A DNA stretch of 12,118 nt from Gp6-AA40 sp050742535 (GTDB lineage: Bacteria; Acidobacteriota; Vicinamibacteria; Vicinamibacterales; UBA2999). The stretch spans positions 1-12,118 of the forward strand of contig JBOGIQ010000173.1 of NCBI GenBank assembly GCA_050742535.1, written 5' to 3'. Of the stretch, positions 6,021 through 12,118 are shown in pieces. Position numbers and translations under genes: made by a program. Position 1 is the stretch's first letter, and the number at the start of each line of letters is the position of its first letter. The notes under the pieces are model-generated. The model saw only the letters and a program-made list of their open reading frames with translations. It ran no database searches and was not told the DNA's origin.

Positions 6021-7468
6021 CAGGCACGCTCCGCCGCGAGACGATCGACGACCACGTCGGTGCGAATTCCGCGGGAGCCCTTCACCAGCACGAGATCGCC
6101 GGCGCTGACGGCATCGGCGATTGCCGGTGCGGCCTCTTCACTCGAGGCGAACCAGGTGACGGCACCTGCGGGCATGCCGGCGTCGATCGCGGCCGCTGCC
6201 AGCGCCCGTGCCGCCGAACCGCCAATCGCATAAAGGACGTCGACGCCGCTCTGCGCGACGAGGCGTCCACTGTCGGCATGGAGCCGCTCGGCATGGTCGC
6301 CAAGCTCCAGCATCTCGCCGAGTACCGCGACTTTCCGCGTCGCGCTCTTCTCACGCGCCATGACGTCGAGCGATTTGGCGAGGGCCGACGGGCTCGAGTT
6401 GTACGAGTCGTCCACGACCGTCACCCCCGACGGGAGACGACGAACGGCGCCGCGGCGGTCGGCAGGACGGAGCCGGGCAGCCGCCTCCGCGATCTCGTCG
6501 AGGGTGACGCCGAACTCCGCGGCAACGGCGGTTGCGGCCAGAACGTTCGACAGGTTGCCGCGACCGAGCAAGGGGGTTTCGATGACCGTCCCGCCGGCTG
6601 GCGTCGTCACCTGGGCGCGCATTCCAGACAGTCCGCGATCGTCGATCGACGTGGCCCGCACGGTCGCGCGATCGGATGCACCGAACGTGATCGTGCGGCC
6701 GGGAAAGGCCGCGACGCGCGACATCACGCGCGGATCGTCCGCGTTGCAGACGAGCACCGTTGACGGAGTCGCGCCCTCGAGGATCTCCGCTTTCGCATCC
6801 GCAATCGCTTCGGGGGAGGCGAAAAAACCGAGGTGCGCATCGCCGACATTCGTCCAGACGCGGACGTCCGGCTCGGCAATCGCGACCAAGGTCCTGATCT
6901 CCCCTGCGTGGTTCATCCCCAGTTCCATCACAGCCACATCGGGTGCGTGCCGCACCTGCATCAGCGAAAGCGGCAGGCCGATGTGGTTGTTCAAGTTGCC
7001 CTTGTTCTTCACGACCGTCCTGCGCCGCTCGAGGAACGCGGCAATCGTTTCCTTGGTCGTCGTCTTGCCCGCACTACCCGTGATGGCGATCACCTTCGTT
7101 CCGGCGGCCGCTCGCACCGCGTGCGCCAGGTCCTGCAGCGCTTTGACGGTGTCGCCGACCTCGATCACCGGTCCTTCGGAGGGCACCCCTTCCGCCTTCG
7201 CGTGAAGCTCCGGCGGACCGCCGTAGCCTTGGCGGAGGCGGTTACGGGGTGCCGGTTCCACGATTGCCGCCGCCGCGCCGCGTGCGAGCACGTCCGCGAC
7301 GAAATCGTGCCCGTCGAACCTGGGCCCCTTGATCGCCACGAACAGATCGCCCGGCCCCGCGACCCGACTGTCGATGACGACCTCACGAACCTCCGTGTCC
7401 ACGTGCGCGGCCGTCAGCCGTCCACCTACCGCGCCCGCAATCCATTCGAGCGTCAGCCGGACCTTCAC
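6020..7468 (-). CDS. murF: UDP-N-acetylmuramoyl-tripeptide--D-alanyl-D-alanine ligase, carrying an in-frame repeat insertion
   Basis: MurF joins D-Ala-D-Ala to the UDP-MurNAc-tripeptide, the last cytoplasmic step of precursor synthesis. It has 482 residues, somewhat longer than typical (~450). The N-terminal domain (about 1-75) contains VIDSRVAGPGDLFVAIKG. The ATPase domain has the P-loop G131-SAGKTTTKE, NKGNLNNHIGLPLSL (155-169), MELGMNHAGEI (181-191) and TNVGDAHLGFF (206-216). The C-terminal domain has DDSYNSSPSA (353-362) and LGEMLELGDHA. Residues 77-93 (RLRQGYGGPPELHAKAE) have no counterpart in the MurF proteins I know. They are encoded by a palindromic repeat and lie in the linker between N-terminal and ATPase domains. 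All catalytic motifs are intact and the frame is open, so the gene looks functional. The start is GTG in a GTGA overlap with murE; the stop TGA shares one base with the mraY ATG. Confidence 0.97.
   Translation of the reverse strand: MKVRLTLEWIAGAVGGRLTAAHVDTEVREVVIDSRVAGPGDLFVAIKGPRFDGHDFVADVLARGAAAAIVEPAPRNRLRQGYGGPPELHAKAEGVPSEGPVIEVGDTVKALQDLAHAVRAAAGTKVIAITGSAGKTTTKETIAAFLERRRTVVKNKGNLNNHIGLPLSLMQVRHAPDVAVMELGMNHAGEIRTLVAIAEPDVRVWTNVGDAHLGFFASPEAIADAKAEILEGATPSTVLVCNADDPRVMSRVAAFPGRTITFGASDRATVRATSIDDRGLSGMRAQVTTPAGGTVIETPLLGRGNLSNVLAATAVAAEFGVTLDEIAEAAARLRPADRRGAVRRLPSGVTVVDDSYNSSPSALAKSLDVMAREKSATRKVAVLGEMLELGDHAERLHADSGRLVAQSGVDVLYAIGGSAARALAAAAIDAGMPAGAVTWFASSEEAAPAIADAVSAGDLVLVKGSRGIRTDVVVDRLAAERA
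7191..7241. repeat. Palindromic repeat element inserted in frame inside murF
   Basis: Two hairpins lie back to back. The first (7191-7217) pairs TCCGCC with GGCGGA, with a TTC/GAA inner stem. The second (7218-7241) pairs CCGCC with GGCGG and an inner GCC-TT-GGC. The unit is 51 bp, exactly 17 codons, and encodes residues 77-93 of MurF. The right-hand hairpin begins CCGCCGTAGCC and ends GCGGAGGCGG; the palindrome between murG and murC begins with the same 11 bases and ends GCGCAGGCGG (9 of 10 identical). That shared boundary marks both as members of one repeat family. The true element ends may extend a few bases either side. Confidence 0.75.
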
Positions 7469-8979
7469 CCCGCGCGCGACTTCACCCGCCGCGCCTCCAG
7501 CCCCTCGCGCGCCACGGCGACGTCGTCGAACGGCATCGTCCGCCCGGCGATCTCCTGGTACTTCTCGTGCCCCTTGCCGGCCACGAGCACGACGTCGCCC
7601 TTCTCGGCCACGCTGATGGCGTGCAGGATCGCGTCGTGCCGATCGACGATCGTCCGGACGTCCGCGTTGCTCTGACGGGTCTCGGCATCGGCGCCGCGCC
7701 TCACCTCGTCGATGATTCGCTGCGGGTCCTCATCGCGAGGGTTGTCCGACGTGATGATCACGACGTCGCTCAGCCGGGCCGCCACCATGCCCATCAGCGG
7801 CCGCTTCGTGCGATCGCGATCGCCGCCGGCGCCGAACACGGTGATCAGCCGGCGCGCCGCAAGCTGACGCGCCGTCTCGAGCAGGTTTCTCAGCGCATCG
7901 TCGGTGTGCGCGTAATCGACGAGCACCGTCACGTCGTCATCGCGGTTCGACGCCAGCTCGAAGCGGCCTGGCACACCGGGCAGCTGGCGGATGCCCTTGT
8001 CCATGGCTTCGATCGGCACGTCGAGCGCCGACGCCGTCGCCACGGCCGCCAGGATGTTGTAGACGTTGGGCCGGCCGACCAGTCGCGAGCGTACGTGCAC
8101 CACGCCCTGGGGCAGACGCACGTCGAATTGCAGCCCCTCCAGGGAGAACGACAGCGGACCGGGCGCCACGTCCGCCGCCTTGTTGATGCCATAGGTGATC
8201 GCACGCGGCGAGACGTCGAGGAGCGCCTGGGCACGGGGATCGTCGACGTTGATGATCGACGGTGCATCCGTGGGCGCCATCTCGAACAGCCGGCGCTTCG
8301 CCGCGAAGTACTCTTCCATGTTCGCGTGGAAGTCGAGATGGTCGCGGGTCAGGTTCGTGAAGGTGCGCGCGGCGAACTGAATCCCGTCGGCGCGCCGCAG
8401 CGACAAGGCGTGCGACGACACTTCCATCACGCACGCACCGCATCCTTCCGTCACCATCCGGCGCATGAACGACTGCAGTTCCGGTGCCTCCGGCGTCGTC
8501 CGGGTCGCGTCGATTGAACGTGTGCCAATGCGGTACGTCACCGTCCCCATCAATCCGCACCGCAGTCCTGCCGCTTCGAGAATCGCCGCGGTCAGATAAC
8601 TCGTGGTGGTCTTGCCGTTGGTCCCCGTAATGCCGACGACTCGCATCGCGCGGCTCGGATGCTCGAAAAACTCCGCCGCCAGCAGCGCCAGCGCCAGCCT
8701 GGCCGACGTGACGACCACCCACGGCACGGGCACGCCGGTCGCGGGCTGCTCCGTCACGATCGCCGCCGCGCCCGCAGCTATTGCCTGCGGCACATACTGC
8801 AGCCCGTCGGCTTTGAGGCCGGGGACTGCGACGAACACCATTCCGGGCGTCACGCGCCGGGAGTCACAGGCCACGCCCGTACACTCGACTTCAAGCGAAC
8901 GGGCGTCGCTGACATGCGCCGGGCGATCCTGCGGCGGCATCGCGCGCGCGAAGGCGCGCAACAACTCGCCGACTGTCAC
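7465..8979 (-). CDS. murE: UDP-N-acetylmuramoyl-L-alanyl-D-glutamate--2,6-diaminopimelate ligase
   Basis: This cytoplasmic ATP-dependent ligase adds the third residue of the stem peptide to UDP-MurNAc-L-Ala-D-Glu. At 504 residues it has normal length. The N-terminal UDP-binding domain spans about 30-110. The central ATPase domain carries the P-loop G119-TNGKTTT, the substrate segment around DATRTTPEAPELQ (157-169), MEVSSHAL (185-192), and K228, which aligns with the carbamylated lysine of Mur ligases. The C-terminal domain has GRFEL, VDYAHTDDALRN and FGAGGDRDRTKRP. D412-N-P-R415 (SDNPRDEDP) is the motif that separates meso-diaminopimelate enzymes from L-lysine enzymes, so meso-DAP is the expected substrate. 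The start is a GTG at 8979 whose last two bases form part of the ftsI TGA stop (GTGA). The stop overlaps murF the same way, so translation of ftsI-murE-murF is probably coupled. Confidence 0.98.
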   Translation of the reverse strand: MTVGELLRAFARAMPPQDRPAHVSDARSLEVECTGVACDSRRVTPGMVFVAVPGLKADGLQYVPQAIAAGAAAIVTEQPATGVPVPWVVVTSARLALALLAAEFFEHPSRAMRVVGITGTNGKTTTSYLTAAILEAAGLRCGLMGTVTYRIGTRSIDATRTTPEAPELQSFMRRMVTEGCGACVMEVSSHALSLRRADGIQFAARTFTNLTRDHLDFHANMEEYFAAKRRLFEMAPTDAPSIINVDDPRAQALLDVSPRAITYGINKAADVAPGPLSFSLEGLQFDVRLPQGVVHVRSRLVGRPNVYNILAAVATASALDVPIEAMDKGIRQLPGVPGRFELASNRDDDVTVLVDYAHTDDALRNLLETARQLAARRLITVFGAGGDRDRTKRPLMGMVAARLSDVVIITSDNPRDEDPQRIIDEVRRGADAETRQSNADVRTIVDRHDAILHAISVAEKGDVVLVAGKGHEKYQEIAGRTMPFDDVAVAREGLEARRVKSRAG

Positions 8980-11063
8980 GGCGTGCCCCGGGATATGCCG
9001 CCAGTCCCTGTCGCCAGAGGCTGAGTCTCCTCCGCTGGCGTCTGCTGCCGGGGGCGGCGCTCCAGCCAGAGCGTCGCGGAGTCCATGACATCGAGCGGAC
9101 TGCCCGCGGCCGGGCGCTGACTGACGACCGTGCCGTTTCCCTGCAGTCGCGGACTGACGCCCAGCCGGGCGAGCAGACGCGCGGCATCGCGTGCGTTCAT
9201 TCCGACGAGGTCTGGAAACACGGACGGCGATTCGGGGGCGCCGGCGGCCAGAGTCACGATCGCCGGCTCCGCAGGTCCCGAGACCGGCTGCGGCTGATGC
9301 TGATCGCGGCGCGCGATGAGAACCGGCGCCGGCGGATTCAGCGACGGCGGCACGCCGCGGTGGCGCAGCACCGCCGCCGCAATCTTCTGAAAGACCGGAC
9401 CGGCGACCGTGCCGCCGTACGGAGAGACCTTGTGCGGCGAGTCGATCACCACGAGGATGGTGAACTGCGGGTTCCGGGAGGGCACGAAGCCGACGAACGA
9501 GACGTTGTAGTCGGTCGTCGAGTAGCCGCCCGGGATCGCCTTTGCCGCGGTGCCCGTTTTACCGGCAATGGTAAACCCTTCGATCTGGGCGGTCTTGGCG
9601 GTGCCGTTTTCGACGACCCCTTCCATGATGGTGGTCAGCTGCTTCGCGACGTCGGCGCTGAGCACGCGGCGCACGACCGTGCGTTGAACCATCTGCCGCA
9701 CGCCGTTGCGGACCGCCCCGCGCACGAGACGGGGCTCGACGAGCTCGCCGCCGGTGGCGACGGCGCTGAACGCAGCGGCCATCTGCAGCGGTGTGACGCT
9801 GACCTGGTAGCCCATCGAGACGGATGCCACGGCGCTGTCGGTCAGCTGTGCGGCACTCCACACGATCCCCTTACTCTCGCCGGAGAAATCGTACTTGGAT
9901 GTCCGTGCGCCAAACCCGAACCGCAAGACGTACGAGCTCAGCCGCTCGGCGCCGAGCCGCAGGCCGATCCTGATCGCGCCGACGTTGCTCGACTTGACGA
10001 TGACGTCCTCGAAGGTCAGCGTTCCGTAATTGTGCCCTTTGGCCTCGTCAATGACCCGGGAACCAAACCGGATCACGCCGGGGCTCGTGTTGATCAAATC
10101 CGACGGCCGGGCGAGCTTTTCCTCCAGCGCAGCGCCGGCGGTGACGACCTTGAACGTCGAGCCTGGCTCGTAGACGTCCTGAACGGCAGGATTCTTCTTG
10201 ACCTCATCCTTGTAGGCCTTGAAGTTGTTCGGGTTGAACGTCGGGTAGTTCGCCATCGCCAGCAGCTCGCCGGTGAATGGATCCATGACGATCGCGGAAC
10301 CGCGTTCCGCTCCACTTACCCGCACACCTTCGGCGAGCTCCCGCTCAGCCACGTGCTGAATCTGCTCGTCGATGGTCAGGACGAGCGAGGCACCCGGCGT
10401 CGGCGGCTCCTCGAGACGGCTGAACGGCCGCCCGTTCCCGTCGATTTGAAGAAACGCCTGCCCCTTCTGGCCGCCGATCAGCCCGTCGTACTGCTCTTCG
10501 ATGCCGGCGCGGCCGGTGTTTTCGTCGCCCACATAACCTAGGACGTGAGCCGCCAGCTCCCGGTGCGGATAGTAGCGGCGCGTCTCGCGGCGAAGGGTGA
10601 CGGGAAGCTTGAGTTCCGAGACTCGCAGCGCTTCCTCTGGCGAGATCCATCGCGCCAGCCGCACGAACTTCTTCAGCTTGCCCTTCGCATCCCGTCTGGT
10701 CAGCCGGCTGAGGTACGTCTCCCGTTCCTGACGTGTGCAGCCCCGAACGAGCGCTCCGCACAGCTCCTCCACCAGCCGCTTCGCGTTCGTCACCTTGCCG
10801 GGCACGACCCAGACACTTTCGGCGTCCACGTTATAGGCAAGGAGGTGGCCGTTGCGATCGAGGATGTCGCCACGCTTCGGTTCGAGCTCGATCGTCTCGA
10901 GCTGCTGATCCTCGGCGGCCGCCAGGAGAGCGTCGTGCTGCAGGACCTGCAGGTAGACCAGCCGCGCCTCGATGGCCACGGACCAGATAACGAGAACGCC
11001 GGTCGCGACCGCGAGACGGCGCTTCAGCGTCCGGCGCCAGGAATTGTCGAGCTGATCGGCCAC
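8976..11063 (-). CDS. ftsI: Division-specific peptidoglycan D,D-transpeptidase (class B PBP, FtsI/PBP3) with C-terminal PASTA domain
   Basis: This membrane-anchored penicillin-binding protein cross-links septal peptidoglycan in partnership with FtsW. With the GTG at 11063 it has 695 residues, longer than E. coli FtsI (588). A short cytoplasmic N-terminus and one membrane anchor (about 17-38) lead to the dimerisation domain, with the hallmark RGDILDRNG at 64-72 and RRYYPHRELAAHVLGYVG at 162-179. The transpeptidase domain has all three active-site motifs: S302-T-F-K305 (in EPGSTFK), S358-S-N360 and K502-T-G504. After the catalytic fold comes a Pro-rich linker (about 571-613), then one PASTA domain (about 615-669, FPDLVGMNARDAARLL to ATLWLERR) and a 26-residue tail. 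It overlaps murE by GTGA. An N-terminal extension from TTG 11159 was rejected because it lies inside ftsL and lacks conservation-like character. Confidence 0.97.
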   Translation of the reverse strand: MADQLDNSWRRTLKRRLAVATGVLVIWSVAIEARLVYLQVLQHDALLAAAEDQQLETIELEPKRGDILDRNGHLLAYNVDAESVWVVPGKVTNAKRLVEELCGALVRGCTRQERETYLSRLTRRDAKGKLKKFVRLARWISPEEALRVSELKLPVTLRRETRRYYPHRELAAHVLGYVGDENTGRAGIEEQYDGLIGGQKGQAFLQIDGNGRPFSRLEEPPTPGASLVLTIDEQIQHVAERELAEGVRVSGAERGSAIVMDPFTGELLAMANYPTFNPNNFKAYKDEVKKNPAVQDVYEPGSTFKVVTAGAALEEKLARPSDLINTSPGVIRFGSRVIDEAKGHNYGTLTFEDVIVKSSNVGAIRIGLRLGAERLSSYVLRFGFGARTSKYDFSGESKGIVWSAAQLTDSAVASVSMGYQVSVTPLQMAAAFSAVATGGELVEPRLVRGAVRNGVRQMVQRTVVRRVLSADVAKQLTTIMEGVVENGTAKTAQIEGFTIAGKTGTAAKAIPGGYSTTDYNVSFVGFVPSRNPQFTILVVIDSPHKVSPYGGTVAGPVFQKIAAAVLRHRGVPPSLNPPAPVLIARRDQHQPQPVSGPAEPAIVTLAAGAPESPSVFPDLVGMNARDAARLLARLGVSPRLQGNGTVVSQRPAAGSPLDVMDSATLWLERRPRQQTPAEETQPLATGTGGISRGTP

Positions 11064-11069
11064 GATGAA

Positions 11070-11075
11070 CCCCTT
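11070..11075 (-). promoter_or_regulatory. Ribosome binding site that fixes the ftsI start
   Basis: AAGGGG on the minus strand lies 6 nt before a GTG at 11063 and overlaps the TAA stop of ftsL. It decides between this GTG and an upstream in-frame TTG at 11159 that would add 32 residues wholly overlapping ftsL. Confidence 0.75.
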
Positions 11076-11463
11076 ACCGCTGAGCGATGACGGACGTCGG
11101 TGGCGCAGGGGGCTCGACGACGCGTTCGATGACCATCGCCTCCCCCGGACCGGGTTCAACCATTCGCAGGTCCTGCATGGCCCTCGGCTCGACGAACGTC
11201 GGCGATCGCATGATCTCCATCTCCAGGCGCAGCCGCCGGTTGATGACCGCTTCCTCGTCCAGCAGCTTCTGCGTCTCTTCCATGCGGTACCCGTACTGCT
11301 GCAGCTCGAACTGCTGCCAGGCGGTGAACAGCAGCACGGCGACGAGGAAGACGCTGAGGCCGACGGAGCGCCACATCTCCCGATGGCGCTCGAGATCGAC
11401 CTCCCGGACGATCGGATTGTTCCGGACGTCCTTCTTGATCGCCCACTCGAACGATTCGCTCAT
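11074..11463 (-). CDS. ftsL: Cell division protein FtsL-like bitopic membrane protein
   Basis: This is a small divisome scaffold protein of 129 residues (family ~90-130). It has a charged cytoplasmic N-terminus (1-32), one membrane segment (about 33-49, SVGLSVFLVAVLLFTAW), then a periplasmic heptad-like helix (about 52-88) rich in E, Q, R and L that fits a FtsL/FtsB-type coiled coil. A short conserved-style ending follows (SPTFVEPRAMQDLRMVEPGPGE, residues 87-108), resembling the 'P..iE..A...gm..p.pg' pattern of FtsL/DivIC proteins. FtsL sequences diverge strongly, so the assignment rests on topology plus position between rsmH and ftsI, where ftsL sits in almost all dcw clusters. It would act in the inner membrane with FtsB and FtsQ to activate FtsW-FtsI. 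The ATG start has a GGGGA ribosome binding site. The TAA stop overlaps the ftsI ribosome binding site. Confidence 0.88.
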   Translation of the reverse strand: MSESFEWAIKKDVRNNPIVREVDLERHREMWRSVGLSVFLVAVLLFTAWQQFELQQYGYRMEETQKLLDEEAVINRRLRLEMEIMRSPTFVEPRAMQDLRMVEPGPGEAMVIERVVEPPAPPTSVIAQR

Positions 11464-11469
11464 GTCGAT

Positions 11470-11474
11470 TCCCC
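11470..11474 (-). promoter_or_regulatory. Ribosome binding site of ftsL
   Basis: On the minus strand GGGGA lies 6 nt before the ftsL ATG (ACGGGGAATCGACATG). It supports the ATG at 11463 as the start and lies immediately downstream of the solitary palindrome. Confidence 0.6.
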
Positions 11475-11483
11475 GTCGTGGAG

Positions 11484-11500
11484 TCCGCCTTTCAGGCGGA
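11484..11500. repeat. Short palindrome between rsmH and ftsL
   Basis: In the 45-bp gap after the rsmH stop there is a perfect 7-bp stem (TCCGCCT / AGGCGGA) with a 3-nt loop. Its flank on the plus strand, CGTGGAGTCCGCC, closely matches the minus-strand flank CGTAGTGTCCGCC of the three tandem hairpins at 3458-3532. It is therefore a solitary copy of that repeat in the opposite orientation. No T-run follows on the minus strand, so it does not look like an intrinsic terminator. Confidence 0.75.
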
Positions 11501-11508
11501 TTGCCTCC

Positions 11509-12118
11509 CTACCCGGCCCGCTCAACCGCCCGCAGCTTGGCGCTGCGTGCGCGGGCATTGCTCTCGACTTCCGCCGGCGCCGGAACCACCGGCCGTTTAG
11601 TCCGGATCGCGATCCGCCCCTGCGACTGCAGCGCACGAAACGTGTGTTTCACGATCCGATCCTCGAGCGAATGGAACGTGATCACCGCCATGCGGCCGCC
11701 GCTGTCGAGACGCTCCACGGCCCGGCCAAGAAAGCCGTCGAGCCCTTCGAGCTCCCGGTTCACCCAGATGCGGATCGCCTGAAACGTGCGCGTCGCCGGA
11801 TCGATCCGCGAATATCCCTTGCGCGGAATCGCCCGGCGGACGACGTCCGCGAGCCGGCCGGTGGTGGTGATCGGCGCCTGGGATCGCGCCGCCAGAATTG
11901 CCCGCGCCACCCGCCGCGCGTGCCGCTCCTCGCCAAGCGTGTAGATCACGTCCGCCAGCGTCTGCTCGTCAGCCGACGCCACCATTTCCGCCGCGGTGCT
12001 CCCCCGGGATGTATCCATGCGCATGTCGAGCACGTCGTCGCGCCTGAAACTGAAACCGCGGTCCGGCGCGTCGAGCTGCATCGACGACACGCCCAGATCC
12101 GCCAGCACCCCATCTACC
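11509..12118 (-). CDS. rsmH: 16S rRNA (cytosine(1402)-N(4))-methyltransferase, 5' end outside window
   Basis: RsmH (formerly MraW) is a SAM-dependent enzyme that methylates N4 of C1402 in the 16S rRNA decoding centre. About 202 C-terminal residues are visible; the family is usually ~300-330, so roughly a third, including the SAM-binding glycine motif, lies beyond position 12118. Visible family signatures are VDGVLADLGVSSMQLD followed by RGFSFRRDDVLDMRMD, GEERHARRVARAI, RTFQAIRIWVNRELEGL, and GGRMAVITFHSLEDRIVK, then the usual basic tail ending RSAKLRAVERAG before a TAG stop. An in-frame GTG at 12108 is not the real start because conserved sequence continues upstream of it. It is the first gene of the cluster here, 45 bp before ftsL, which is its normal position after mraZ. 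Identification is secure; only the start is unknown. Confidence 0.97.
   Translation of the reverse strand, partial: VDGVLADLGVSSMQLDAPDRGFSFRRDDVLDMRMDTSRGSTAAEMVASADEQTLADVIYTLGEERHARRVARAILAARSQAPITTTGRLADVVRRAIPRKGYSRIDPATRTFQAIRIWVNRELEGLDGFLGRAVERLDSGGRMAVITFHSLEDRIVKHTFRALQSQGRIAIRTKRPVVPAPAEVESNARARSAKLRAVERAG

Noticed and set aside
4807..6027. 406-residue minus-strand frame overlapping mraY and murD
   Set aside because: It is an out-of-frame shadow. MraY and the MurD N-terminus in the other frames carry all family motifs.
9297..10541. 414-residue open frame on the plus strand opposite ftsI
   Set aside because: It is antisense to the transpeptidase domain, whose catalytic motifs are all intact. 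No signal of its own was seen.
11064..11159. N-terminal extension of FtsI from a TTG at 11159
   Set aside because: It lies inside ftsL, reads as Arg/Ser-rich shadow sequence, and a good ribosome binding site AAGGGG precedes the GTG at 11063.
11509..12108. RsmH starting at the GTG at 12108
   Set aside because: Conserved residues (VDG of VDGVLADLGVSS) continue upstream in frame to the window edge, so the gene is truncated by the window, not short.

Overview
The window is one block of a bacterial division and cell wall (dcw) cluster. Every gene is on the minus strand, so the window reads backwards, from position 12118 towards position 1. Transcription order is rsmH (5' end missing), ftsL, ftsI (PBP with a PASTA domain), murE, murF, mraY, murD, then a 264-bp non-coding gap, ftsW, murG, a 56-bp gap, and murC (3' end missing). 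This is the canonical dcw order found in E. coli and many other phyla. All ten genes were recognised from family motifs. I found no mobile gene, defence system, tRNA, rRNA or CRISPR array.

The DNA is GC-rich with strong G/C third positions. MurE has the DNPR motif of enzymes that add meso-diaminopimelate, which fits a Gram-negative-type peptidoglycan. The FtsI carries a C-terminal PASTA domain. The short palindromic repeats (a CCGCCGTAGCC...GCGGAGGCGG type and a GTCCGCCTNAAGGCGGAC type) match my recollection of Acidobacteriota genomes, perhaps the Vicinamibacteria. The lineage is an inference and was not tested by any search.

The genes form one pathway. MurC, (MurD), MurE and MurF build UDP-MurNAc-pentapeptide in the cytoplasm. 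MraY moves it onto undecaprenyl phosphate (lipid I), and MurG adds GlcNAc (lipid II). The FtsW glycosyltransferase and the FtsI transpeptidase polymerise and cross-link it at the septum, with FtsL as the divisome scaffold. RsmH methylates 16S rRNA and is the usual passenger at the head of the cluster. Coupling is tight: GTGA overlaps at ftsI/murE, murE/murF and ftsW/murG, a 1-nt overlap at murF/mraY, a 4-nt gap at mraY/murD and a 10-nt gap at ftsL/ftsI.

The unusual part is non-coding. All three gaps longer than 40 bp hold palindromes. The murD-ftsW gap (3278-3541) contains three tandem hairpins with a ~29-bp period, followed by a 114-nt nested hairpin (3334-3447) with 43 paired positions. Its only non-Watson-Crick positions, apart from one mismatch, are G-U on the minus-strand RNA and A-C on the other strand, which suggests a transcribed RNA upstream of ftsW. 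A 51-bp double palindrome also sits in frame inside murF (7191-7241) and adds 17 residues. It shares its ends with the palindrome between murG and murC. These RNA and repeat elements are the features worth following up; the protein-coding content is conventional.
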